Below are positions 50,616-58,367 of a DNA stretch of 59,377 nucleotides, one piece after another. This DNA comes from Solirubrobacteraceae bacterium. GTDB lineage: Bacteria > Actinomycetota > Thermoleophilia > Solirubrobacterales > Solirubrobacteraceae. A model generated the notes under the pieces. It worked only from the letters and a program-made list of their open reading frames with translations, ran no database searches and was not told where the DNA came from. The DNA is taken from NCBI GenBank assembly GCA_016462625.1, contig JAEMSV010000011.1, positions 1 to 59,377 on the forward strand, in the 5' to 3' direction. A program made the position numbers and the translations under genes. The stretch's first letter is position 1. Each line of letters starts with the position of its first letter.

Positions 50616-50745
50616 GGTGCTCGGGTCCGACCGCGAGCGAGGCAAAGTGTACCGATCGGTGGGCTTTCGGCAACGTTCTCTACCCAGCGTGTGCACAGCT
50701 GCTGAGGGCTTCCTCACCGCCGCGCTGGCTACGACAGCGGCGCGG
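50616..50745 (+). promoter_or_regulatory. Promoter/operator block, copy B, with a BtrH start remnant
   Basis: It matches the block at 31,137-31,262 for about 120 bp. The palindrome ACCGATCGGT is at 50,651-50,660, about 80 bp before the P450 start. The plus-strand continuation reads VCTAAEGFLTAALATTA, parallel to MRTAAETFPHRRAGHCG at the start of the intact BtrH-like protein, but the homology fades and the next gene is unrelated. So copy B keeps the P450 and has lost the BtrH gene. Confidence 0.65.
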
Positions 50746-50765
50746 ATCTCGGGTCGTGCGGGTGC

Positions 50766-53700
50766 TCATGCCGGCTCCACGGTGATCGTCTGATGGGGTT
50801 CGACGGCGCCCTCGACGTCAAGCTCGGGCAACAGGCGATCAAGCCAGGCGGGGAGCCAGAAGGTGGAGCGACCGGCCAGGCGCATGGCGGCGGGCAGCAG
50901 CACCATCCGCACGAGGGTGGCGTCGATGATGACGGCGGCGGCCAGGCCGACGCCGGTCTGCTTGATGATCGCCAGGTCGGTGGTGGTGAAGGCGATAAAG
51001 ACGCCTCCCATGATCGCGGCGGCGCCGGTGACCACGCGGCCGGTGCGGTCGATCGCGAAAGTGATCGCCTCGCCGAGGTCGCCGCTGTGGGTGAACGCCT
51101 CCCGCATGCGAGTGAGGATGAACACCTGGTAGTCGAGAGACAGGCCGAAGACGATCGTGAAGGTCCCCAGCAGCGAGAGGATGTCCGCCCAGCCTGGGCC
51201 GCCGAGTGTCGGGTGGTCGCCCTCGAAGAGCAGCGCGACCATGCCGAATGAGGCTCCGACGGTCAGGACGTTGAGCACGACGCTGATCAGCGGCAGCACC
51301 AGTGCCCGGAGGATCACCACGAGGACGAGGAACGTGACGAGGCTGAGCGCGATGATCAGAACCGGTAGGCGCGCTCCGAGGACCCGCTGGTAGTCGGTGA
51401 TCTGTGCGGCGACCCCGCCGAGGTCGGCGTTGGCCCGGGTGCTGTGCTCGAGGCTTGGCAGCTCCCGTTGCAGCTTGTGGTTGAGCGCCGTGGTCTGCGG
51501 GGTGTTGACCTCGTGCTTCGGGATGATCGTGATGCGGGCGGCCTGGCCGCCGCCTTGGAGGTTGACCGAGTAGCCGGCCTGGGTGCGGACGCCGGCCGAC
51601 GAGCCATCCAGGGCGGCCAGGACGAAGTAGCCGGAGTCAAGCAGGCGCGGTGAGCGGTCTTGAAGCTCTTCGAGCTGCTGGTCCTGGCCGGTGCTTTGGT
51701 TCGCGGCGCTCGCGGTTCGCTTGCGGGCCTGCGCCAGTCCGCTTTGGAGCGTGGCGCTGCGGGCATTGCCGTCGGCCAGGCCGGCAGCGAGCTGGTGGTT
51801 TCCGTCCTCGAGGCGCGTCAGGCCCGCCGCGAGCTTGTCGGCGCCGGCCGCCAGCTGGCCCAGGCCGGTGGGCAGGGTGCCGGTCTGGTCTGCGATCCGG
51901 CGGAGACCGCTCTCGAGCTGGCCGGCTCCTGTTTCGAGCCGTCCCAGGCCCGACGTCAGAGCCCCGGCGCCGTTCGTCAGCTCTTGCAGCCCGGCCTGGA
52001 GCTGGTCGGCGCCAGTGTGGAGCTGGGCAGCGGCGTCCGCGGCCTGCGTGAGGTCGCCTGAGGCCTTTTGCAGCGCCGCGCTCAAGCCGGGGTACGCCGG
52101 GTCCAGTTGCTGGCCATTCCGGGGATCGTTGCCGGTCGCGAACGCCGAGAGACTCCCCGCCGCTTCCAGGGCGGCGCGGTAGCGCGGGTCGGCGCGGCCG
52201 ACGGTCATCGTCGAGAGGGCGTTGAACAGCTCGGCCGCCTCGGCCTGCGCGTCGGTGGCCGCTGCGGTCAGCTTGGTCAGATCCTGTTGACCTGAGCGCA
52301 GGCCGGCGGACAGCTGGCCACTGCCGCCGGCGAGCTGCTGCGCTCCCTCGCGCGCCTTGCCGAGTCCCGAGGTCAGCTCGTCCGATCCGGTCTTGGCGCG
52401 GGCGAGGGCGGTGGTGAGCTCGCTGGCACCATCCCGCGCTTGGAGGATCCCGGCGCGCAGCTGCCGCGCGCCGGTGCGAGCGCGGGTCAGCGCGGCGGCG
52501 AGTCTGGCGGCTCCCGCGCTGGCTTGTCCGGCGCCGCTGCCGAGCTCGTCAGACGCGGTGTACGCGTCGCGCAGACCGCCGCGCAGGCTGGCCACACCGC
52601 CGCGGGCCTGCGTGAGGCCGCGGGAGAGTTTCCGGGCCTGGCCACGGCTTTTCTTCAGCGCCAGTTGTGTGCGGTCGACGCTGCGATTGGCGTTCAGCAG
52701 GCTTGGCTCACGGCGGGTGATCGCGCCGGGCCCGATCACGGTCTGCACCGCCGGCAGCTGTGCGATGCGGCGCTGCCAGCGCTCCATCGCCCGCAGCCGC
52801 GACGCGGTCGTGACCGGGCCGCCGGGGTCGGTGACGAACACCTCAAACGGCGCGCCCCAGCCGGGCCCGAGGACGTCGATGGTCCGCTGCGAGTCGATTC
52901 GGACCTGAGCGTTCTTCGGCAGCGTTCGAACGTCGGGAGGACCAGTGTCCAGCCCCAGAGCCGGCACGCTCAGGGCCAGCAGCGGCAGCAGCGCCAGACC
53001 CCCGAGGACGAGCGGGTGACGCTGTACGAACCGCGCCATGCTGGCCCAGTTGCCGTCATCGCGCGGGATGCCGCCGATCCTCCATGCGTCGATCCGATGG
53101 CCGAGCAGGGCCAGAATCGCCGGGACCACGAAGAACGCGCCGCCCATGCTGATCACCGCGACCGTCGCCACGCTCACCGCCGCCGACAGCAGGAAGTCAC
53201 CCGGTGAAAGCAGGGCCGCCACACCCATCGCAGCCACCAGCGTCGCCCCGGCAAAGAGCACCGTGCGGCCCGCACTACCTTGCGCCGTACGCGCGGCTGT
53301 CGCCGGGTCGGCCCCGTGAACGAGCTCCTCTCTGAAGCGTGAGACCAGCAGCAGGGAGTAGTCCACCCCGAGCGCCAAACCCATCATCGACGTCAGCGCC
53401 GTCGCCACATCCGTGATCGGACGCGCCGTCGCGATCAGTCCGACCGCCCCATACCCCGACGCCACCGCCGCGAGCCCGAACAGCCCTGGGATGAGCGCTG
53501 CGATCGGCGACCGGAAGACGAGCAGCAGCACGATCAGCAGCACTGGAATTGCAATCAGCTCCGCCTCATGCGCTGCACGCAGCGACGCGTCCTTCAGATC
53601 CGCGCCGACCGTCGAGAACCCGGTCACCGACCCCCGCACCGGCGCGCGGACGTTTGCGTCGACCTGCTCGCGGACCGCATGCCCGGACGTGCCCGCGAAC

Positions 53701-54080
53701 GCGCTGTCCGTCCTCGCCACCACGAGCACCAGGGCCGCGTCCTTGCGAGGCCGAAGCTCCGGGATCTTCGCGCCGCGGTCCCACGGCGAGAGCACGCGGT
53801 AATCCTTGTTCACCCGCAGCTGACGCACGAGCCGTCGCCCCTGCAGATCAAGGTCCACCCGCGGACCCTCGAGCAGCACCGGGATCGACGCCTCTATCCC
53901 GAAGTACCGCGCCGCGACCTGCTGCGCCTTCTCACTCGAGGTCCCCGGCACATCGATCGAGCTCGGCGAGATCCGCGCCGCGAAGCTCAGCCCCTGCACC
54001 ACCAGCACGAAGGTGGTCGCCACCCACAGAGCGATCGTCAGCTTCGGCCGCGCGATCGCGAACGCCCCTACGCGCATCAT
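50766..54080 (-). CDS. MMPL/RND-type exporter with a long G-x3-L/coiled-coil insert
   Basis: A 1,104-residue transporter from ATG 54080 (MMRVGAFAIARPKLTIALWV). TM1 is followed by an extracytoplasmic loop and a first TM bundle (about 180-370: AIPVLLIVLLLVFRSPIAAL, GLALGVDYSLLLVSRFREEL). An insert of about 400 residues built from repeated heptad/undecad units (LRAGILQARDGASELTTALA, LTSGLGKAREGAQQL) follows, then a second bundle (GLSLDYQVFILTRMREAFTH). The two GxDYxxFL-type segments carry the proton-relay Asp. The insert resembles YhgE/Pip coiled-coil regions. MMPL proteins export lipids or glycolipids. It is divergent from a TetR gene. Confidence 0.85.
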   Translation of the reverse strand: MMRVGAFAIARPKLTIALWVATTFVLVVQGLSFAARISPSSIDVPGTSSEKAQQVAARYFGIEASIPVLLEGPRVDLDLQGRRLVRQLRVNKDYRVLSPWDRGAKIPELRPRKDAALVLVVARTDSAFAGTSGHAVREQVDANVRAPVRGSVTGFSTVGADLKDASLRAAHEAELIAIPVLLIVLLLVFRSPIAALIPGLFGLAAVASGYGAVGLIATARPITDVATALTSMMGLALGVDYSLLLVSRFREELVHGADPATAARTAQGSAGRTVLFAGATLVAAMGVAALLSPGDFLLSAAVSVATVAVISMGGAFFVVPAILALLGHRIDAWRIGGIPRDDGNWASMARFVQRHPLVLGGLALLPLLALSVPALGLDTGPPDVRTLPKNAQVRIDSQRTIDVLGPGWGAPFEVFVTDPGGPVTTASRLRAMERWQRRIAQLPAVQTVIGPGAITRREPSLLNANRSVDRTQLALKKSRGQARKLSRGLTQARGGVASLRGGLRDAYTASDELGSGAGQASAGAARLAAALTRARTGARQLRAGILQARDGASELTTALARAKTGSDELTSGLGKAREGAQQLAGGSGQLSAGLRSGQQDLTKLTAAATDAQAEAAELFNALSTMTVGRADPRYRAALEAAGSLSAFATGNDPRNGQQLDPAYPGLSAALQKASGDLTQAADAAAQLHTGADQLQAGLQELTNGAGALTSGLGRLETGAGQLESGLRRIADQTGTLPTGLGQLAAGADKLAAGLTRLEDGNHQLAAGLADGNARSATLQSGLAQARKRTASAANQSTGQDQQLEELQDRSPRLLDSGYFVLAALDGSSAGVRTQAGYSVNLQGGGQAARITIIPKHEVNTPQTTALNHKLQRELPSLEHSTRANADLGGVAAQITDYQRVLGARLPVLIIALSLVTFLVLVVILRALVLPLISVVLNVLTVGASFGMVALLFEGDHPTLGGPGWADILSLLGTFTIVFGLSLDYQVFILTRMREAFTHSGDLGEAITFAIDRTGRVVTGAAAIMGGVFIAFTTTDLAIIKQTGVGLAAAVIIDATLVRMVLLPAAMRLAGRSTFWLPAWLDRLLPELDVEGAVEPHQTITVEPA

Positions 54081-54133
54081 CGACCTGACCGGTCCGAGCC
54101 ACCCATGGCAAGAACGTACCAGCTGGTGGTTTT

Positions 54134-54155
54134 TTGTGCACCAATCGGTGCACAA
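54134..54155. promoter_or_regulatory. TetR operator, 9-bp perfect arms (TTGTGCACC-N4-GGTGCACAA)
   Basis: Arms at 54,134-54,142 and 54,147-54,155 are exact reverse complements around AATC. It sits between the divergent exporter (start 54,080) and TetR (start 54,177) genes, 22 bp before the latter. Its core ACCAATCGGT differs by one base from the ACCGATCGGT sites at 31,178 and 50,651. Confidence 0.8.
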
Positions 54156-54176
54156 TGCCGTTGACGCGACTACCCT

Positions 54177-54821
54177 GTGCCGATGAGGGCCGACGGCGAA
54201 CTCACACGCAAAGGCGAGCAGCGGGCTACCGCGATCCTCGACGCCGCTCTGCGATGCCTTGCGCGCGACGGCTTCGCAGCCACTTCCCTACAACGGGTCG
54301 CTGACGAAGCCGGCTTGAACAAGCGGGCCGTCATCTACTACTACGACACCCGAGAAGGCCTGTTCTTGCACGTCGTCGAGCACGTTGGCGGCCGCTTCAT
54401 CACACAGCTCGAGAACGCCGTCCAAGGCCTCGAAGAGCCCAGCGACATCGTCGAACGCGGCTTCGAGACCTTCTGGTCCGCGATCACCACCGACCGCGCG
54501 CTCCTGGTTGCCTGGTTCGGCCTGCAGGCAGAGTCGATCACGAACCCCGCACTCCGCGGCGCCGCGCGCTACATCTCCACCCGCTTCCGCGACCTCGTCA
54601 GCAGCCTCATCGACGATGCCATCGGCCGCGGGCGCACCCTTCTCCTCGACCGCGCAGGCCTCGAAGTCCTCATCCTCGCCAACGTGCAAGGCCTCATCCT
54701 CAACTACCTCGAAAACGGCGACACCCCTGAACTCCAAACCGCGATCAACACGGTGCAGACGGCGCTGACCTACGTCAGCCAGCCACCAGTGGACTCAGGC
54801 GTCGAGCCGAGCGCGATCTAG
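54177..54821 (+). CDS. TetR-family repressor (paralogue of the 32,703 gene)
   Basis: A 214-residue regulator. HTH: AALRCLARDGFAATSLQRVA / EAGLNKRAVIYYYDTREGLF at about 20-62. Ligand domain: DRALLVAWFGLQAESITNPA, LIDDAIGRGRTLL, ILANVQGLILNYLENGDTPE. The close resemblance to the 32,703 protein, including the recognition-helix region (KRAVIYYY versus KRAVVYYF), predicts related operators, as seen. It probably represses the divergent MMPL exporter, and possibly the P450 and BtrH promoters, by binding ACC(A/G)ATCGGT. Confidence 0.9.
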   Translation: MPMRADGELTRKGEQRATAILDAALRCLARDGFAATSLQRVADEAGLNKRAVIYYYDTREGLFLHVVEHVGGRFITQLENAVQGLEEPSDIVERGFETFWSAITTDRALLVAWFGLQAESITNPALRGAARYISTRFRDLVSSLIDDAIGRGRTLLLDRAGLEVLILANVQGLILNYLENGDTPELQTAINTVQTALTYVSQPPVDSGVEPSAI

Positions 54822-55069
54822 CCGGCGCCTTCCGGGGCTCCGAAGGTGAACTGGACGACGAGCGGTCGCGGGCTCTTAAGCAGCGGTGCGATCTGTCGCG
54901 CGCCGCGACAAGAGGACCACCACGGCCGACCCAAAGCAGATGAGGCGGCAAGACGAAAAGGCCGCTGGATGGCGCCGTCGGCCGTATCGTCCCCAAAAAG
55001 TTCGCAAATTCCGCGAAACTGCAGAAGTCGCGAGCGTGGCGGAAACTCGTCAAATGCCCTGCAAAGCAG

Positions 55070-55130
55070 CTTGGCTCAGCCGCCAAGACGGCACGACTGA
55101 AAATCGTGGTGTCCTGGTTCGAGCCCCAGC
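55070..55130 (+). other. tRNA-like fossil, candidate attachment-site remnant
   Basis: CACGA-ctGAAaa-TCGTG (55,092-55,108) is a perfect anticodon-arm-like hairpin with GAA at the anticodon position, followed by a 5-nt spacer and CTGG-ttcgagcc-CCAG (55,114-55,129), a T-arm with an 8-nt instead of 7-nt loop. A further hairpin CTTGGC...GCCAAG (55,070-55,087) precedes it. There is no matching acceptor stem. It therefore looks like a partial or decayed tRNA, as often left by integrases. Nothing else is seen in 54,822-55,204. Confidence 0.4.
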
Positions 55131-55204
55131 AACCGCGAGCGCCGCTGGCCAGTCTGCAGCTGGGGGCCTAACGCCGGAGCTGCCCCTCTCTTCCGGAGAG
55201 CCAC

Positions 55205-55447
55205 ATGGATCTCCCACCTCGCACCGCCGACTCGCCGCCGCTCACCCGCGACAACGTCCTCTCCACATCCGAAGTCGCCGAGCTTCTCGGGATCCCGCGT
55301 TCAACGGTCCACCAGCTCGCGCGTCGAGGCGACCTGCCCGCGCGACGTGTCGGCCGTCGCTGGCTCTTCCTCCGCGATCGCATCGCCGCAGCCGTCGCGC
55401 CACTCGACGATCCCGCGGCTTGGCTCCCGAAAAGCGACACGAAATAG
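55205..55447 (+). CDS. Excisionase-like HTH_17 (MerR-type) protein
   Basis: An 80-residue protein with GGAGAG before ATG 55205. The HTH_17 motif VLSTSEVAELLGIPRSTVHQ / LARRGDLPARRVGRRWLFLR occupies residues 18-56 and is typical of excisionases that normally precede an integrase gene. Here no integrase follows; tRNA-Asp starts 100 bp downstream with its 3' end facing this gene. It may be an orphan xis at the border of an integrated element, or a small transcription factor. Confidence 0.7.
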   Translation: MDLPPRTADSPPLTRDNVLSTSEVAELLGIPRSTVHQLARRGDLPARRVGRRWLFLRDRIAAAVAPLDDPAAWLPKSDTK

Positions 55448-55518
55448 CTCGAGCGCTACTCCACAGCGCTACTCCGCTCGCGGCCAGCTCTCCGGGCAAC
55501 CCGGGGTCAGAAACACAA

Positions 55519-55540
55519 AATCCCCGCCTTAGCGGGGATT
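55519..55540 (-). terminator. Rho-independent terminator of tRNA-Asp
   Basis: AATCCCCGC (55,519-55,527) pairs with GCGGGGATT (55,532-55,540), loop CTTA. On the minus strand the hairpin is followed by TTTTGTGTTT. It begins 10 bp after the tRNA 3' end. Confidence 0.85.
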
Positions 55541-55549
55541 CTCCCAGAG

Positions 55550-55623
<74 letters not shown>

Positions 55624-55717
55624 AGCGAGGCTGGGAAGTATGCCCCACCGCAACCCGGCGTGCTGGCCGGTGTTCAGGAGGCTGGTTCACGGTAGCAGCG
55701 AATCAACCGAGTCAGAC

Positions 55718-56662
55718 ATGCGCCACCTCCCCGTTCTCACCACCACGCTCGCCACCCTCGCGATCACGGCGTCCCTCGCCATGGCCGCCGCGGTGACGGG
55801 CACCGATCGCGCCGACGAGCTCACGGGCACGCGCGACGCGGACACCATCACGGCCTTGGGGGGAGGCGACACGGTCCGGGCTCTCGCGGGCGACGATCTC
55901 GTCGACGGGGGCGCTGGCCCGGACCGTGTCAATGTCTCGGACGGCAGCGACACCGTCGCGGCCGGCCCCGGCCACGACTACGTGCTCGGCGGCAAGGGCG
56001 ACGACAAGATCGCCGGCGACGACGGCAACGACCGGCTGTTCGGCGGCTCGGGCAACGACACGCTCCAGGGGTTCCTCGGCAAGGACCGCCTCCACGGCAA
56101 CGCCGGCGACGACGTCCTCGCGGGCGACAGCGCCGACAGCGCGGCGCCTGGGGGACCCGACCGCGTGTGGGGCGGCAGCGGCAGCGACAAGGTCAGCGGC
56201 GGTGAGGGCGACGACCGCCTCCATGGCGGCGACGGCCAGGACGAGCTCCGCGGCGACAACGCCAACGACCGGATGTCCGGTGGCAAGGGCGACGACACGC
56301 TCTACGGCGGGCCGGGCAACGACACGCTGTTCGGCAACCTCGGCACCGACCTCCTCTACGGCGGCGAGGGCGACGACGTCCTCTGGGCGCTCGCGCGGGA
56401 GACGAAGACCGACATCGTCGACACCGTCGTCGGCGAGAACGGCGACGACGTCATCCACACGCGCGACGGCCAGCTCGACCGCGTCGACTGCGGTCCCGGC
56501 ACCGACCGCGCGCTCCTCGACGACCTCGACGTGATCGTCGACGCCACCGAGGCCACCCCGAACGGCTCGTGCGAGACCGTCGAGCGGGCCAAGCCGAAGA
56601 AGCTCGAATCCGAGGACGAGGACGCCGAGGAGTCGCCGAAGGAAGACCGCCAGCAGAGCTAG
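55718..56662 (+). CDS. Secreted RTX-like (hemolysin-type calcium-binding repeat) protein
   Basis: A 314-residue exported protein. Signal peptide: LPVLTTTLATLAITASLAMA. Then about ten nonapeptide repeats of GGxGxDxLx type (GGKGDDKIAGDDGNDRL, GGPGNDTLFGNLGTDLLYGG, GGEGDDVLW) form a calcium-binding beta-roll across about 45-235. A Cys-containing end (VDCGPGTDRALLDDLDVIVD, GSCETVERA) and an acidic tail follow. It lacks an enzyme domain. ATG 55718 gives the signal peptide; an in-frame upstream start overlaps the tRNA promoter. Common in this bacterial order. Confidence 0.85.
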   Translation: MRHLPVLTTTLATLAITASLAMAAAVTGTDRADELTGTRDADTITALGGGDTVRALAGDDLVDGGAGPDRVNVSDGSDTVAAGPGHDYVLGGKGDDKIAGDDGNDRLFGGSGNDTLQGFLGKDRLHGNAGDDVLAGDSADSAAPGGPDRVWGGSGSDKVSGGEGDDRLHGGDGQDELRGDNANDRMSGGKGDDTLYGGPGNDTLFGNLGTDLLYGGEGDDVLWALARETKTDIVDTVVGENGDDVIHTRDGQLDRVDCGPGTDRALLDDLDVIVDATEATPNGSCETVERAKPKKLESEDEDAEESPKEDRQQS

Positions 56663-56734
56663 GCCACGAACTTGGGGGCCGTACCCCCTCAGTCGCGCTC
56701 TCCCGATCGCGACGCACGGTCCCCGGGCAGGGGG

Positions 56735-56771
56735 CCGGATCCCACCGTCTGACGCATCCCCTGGGATCCGG
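56735..56771 (+). terminator. First hairpin after the RTX-like gene
   Basis: CCGGATCCCA (56,735-56,744) pairs exactly with TGGGATCCGG (56,762-56,771) across 17 nt. It precedes a stronger hairpin by 4 bp; the two may act together. Confidence 0.55.
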
Positions 56772-56775
56772 CAAT

Positions 56776-56814
56776 GCGCCCGGCGCCTCGTTTCCCTGAC
56801 GAGGCGCCGGGCGC
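56776..56814 (+). terminator. Strong 16-bp terminator hairpin
   Basis: GCGCCCGGCGCCTCGT (56,776-56,791) pairs perfectly with ACGAGGCGCCGGGCGC (56,799-56,814), 7-nt loop. A short T-containing stretch follows (aacgctttct). It ends the RTX-like transcript 115 bp after the stop. Confidence 0.8.
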
Positions 56815-56862
56815 AACGCTTTCTGGACGCTCCGTCCACCCGGGCGCTCAGGAGTTGGCTCT

Positions 56863-58302
56863 GTGGACGGTGCTGCCGATATCCGCGCCATGGCGCTCGT
56901 CGGCCCTTCCCCCATCACCCAGACCAACCCGCTGATCCGCATCGCGGGGGACCTCGTCGACGAGGTCCGCGTCAACGGCAACTATCCGCCCGGGGACAAG
57001 CTCCCTGATCTGCTGCGGACGCTGAAGTTCGGCGGCAACCCGCTGCCGATGCTGCTGAAGGCCTACGAGAAGTACGGCCCCGTGTTCACGATCCGGCTGC
57101 TGCACAGCAACTCGGTCTTCGCGCTCGGCCCCGAGGCCAACCACCAGATCCTGGTCAGCGACGCGCAGAACTTCCTCTACCGGAAGGGCCACTTCGCCGA
57201 TCTCGTCCCGCTGCTCGGCGACGGGCTGCTGACGATCGACGGCGACTTCCACCGCTCCTCGCGCCGCATCATGCTCCCCGCGTTCCACCGCGAGCGGATC
57301 GCCGGAACCCTCGATCTGATGAACGAGGAGATCGACCAGGCCATCCGCCGGTGGGAGCCCGACCAAGAGCTCGACCTCTACGTCTGGACCCGGAACCTCG
57401 CGCTGCGCATCGCGATGCGCGCGCTCTTCGGGCTCGACCCCGACAAGGCCCGCGAGGACCTCGACGCCGCCCACGAGTTCGAGAATGCCCTCGGCTTCTG
57501 GGGCCAGGACCCGGTGCAGCAGATGCGCCGCGGCCCGTTCACGCCGTGGTCGAAGATGACGTCGGCGCGGGACAAGCTCGACAAGCTGATCTTCGGTGAG
57601 ATCGCCCGGCGCCGGAAGACCGGCGAGCGCGGCGAGGACCTCATGTCGATGCTGCTCGACGCCAAGGACGAGGACGGCACGCAGCTGTCGGACAAGCACG
57701 TGCGCGACCAGACGATGACGCTGCTCTTCGCCGGCCACGACACGACGACGGCGACCATCTGCTTCATGAACTACGAGCTCGCTCGCGCACCGCAGGAGCG
57801 CGAGCTGCTGCGCGAGGAGCGCCGCGCGTTCGGTCACGACGCGCCTGACTTCGCCGCGTACATGGGCGGCGCCCTGCCCCACCTCGACATGGCGCTCGAG
57901 GAGACGCTCCGTCTGTGGCCCGCGGCATGGATCGGCCCGCGCCGGACCGTCGACCCGATCGTCCTCGCCGGCATGCCGGTCCCGGGCAACGCCTACGTCA
58001 ACTACTCGTCGTGGGCCAGCCACCGGCTCCCCGACGTGTGGGACGCGCCCGACGAGTTCATGCCCGACCGCTTCTCCCCGGAGAACCGCAAGCAGATCCC
58101 GAAGGGCGCCTACATCCCGTTCGGGGCGGGCTCGCGGATCTGCATCGGGATGCGCTTCGGCCAGCTCGAGATCCGCGCGATCATGGCCCGCATCCTGCGC
58201 GACTTCGACGTCGAGCTGAAGCCGGGCTGGAAGCTGCGCACGTCACAGACGCCGACGATCGGGCCGCGCAACGGCATGCCGGTCATCGTGCGCGCCGCCT
58301 GA
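56863..58302 (+). CDS. Cytochrome P450 (fourth in the window)
   Basis: A 479-residue P450 of a class different from the 38,147/49,336 pair. I-helix LLFAGHDTTTATICFM, K-helix LEETLRLWPAAWIGPRR (ExxR), PERF-like DEFMPDRFSPENRKQ, heme loop FGAGSRICIGMRFGQLE with the axial Cys. The N-terminus lacks a membrane anchor. GTG 56863 is preferred because AGGAG lies upstream; ATG 56890 lacks a site. It stands alone between the RTX-like gene and gnd and looks like stable chromosome. The substrate is unknown. Confidence 0.9.
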   Translation: MDGAADIRAMALVGPSPITQTNPLIRIAGDLVDEVRVNGNYPPGDKLPDLLRTLKFGGNPLPMLLKAYEKYGPVFTIRLLHSNSVFALGPEANHQILVSDAQNFLYRKGHFADLVPLLGDGLLTIDGDFHRSSRRIMLPAFHRERIAGTLDLMNEEIDQAIRRWEPDQELDLYVWTRNLALRIAMRALFGLDPDKAREDLDAAHEFENALGFWGQDPVQQMRRGPFTPWSKMTSARDKLDKLIFGEIARRRKTGERGEDLMSMLLDAKDEDGTQLSDKHVRDQTMTLLFAGHDTTTATICFMNYELARAPQERELLREERRAFGHDAPDFAAYMGGALPHLDMALEETLRLWPAAWIGPRRTVDPIVLAGMPVPGNAYVNYSSWASHRLPDVWDAPDEFMPDRFSPENRKQIPKGAYIPFGAGSRICIGMRFGQLEIRAIMARILRDFDVELKPGWKLRTSQTPTIGPRNGMPVIVRAA

Positions 58303-58367
58303 CCGCAGCCGCAGCGATAGCCTCAGCGCCGGGTCGCCTTTCGAGAACTCGGACAGAGGAACCGCTG

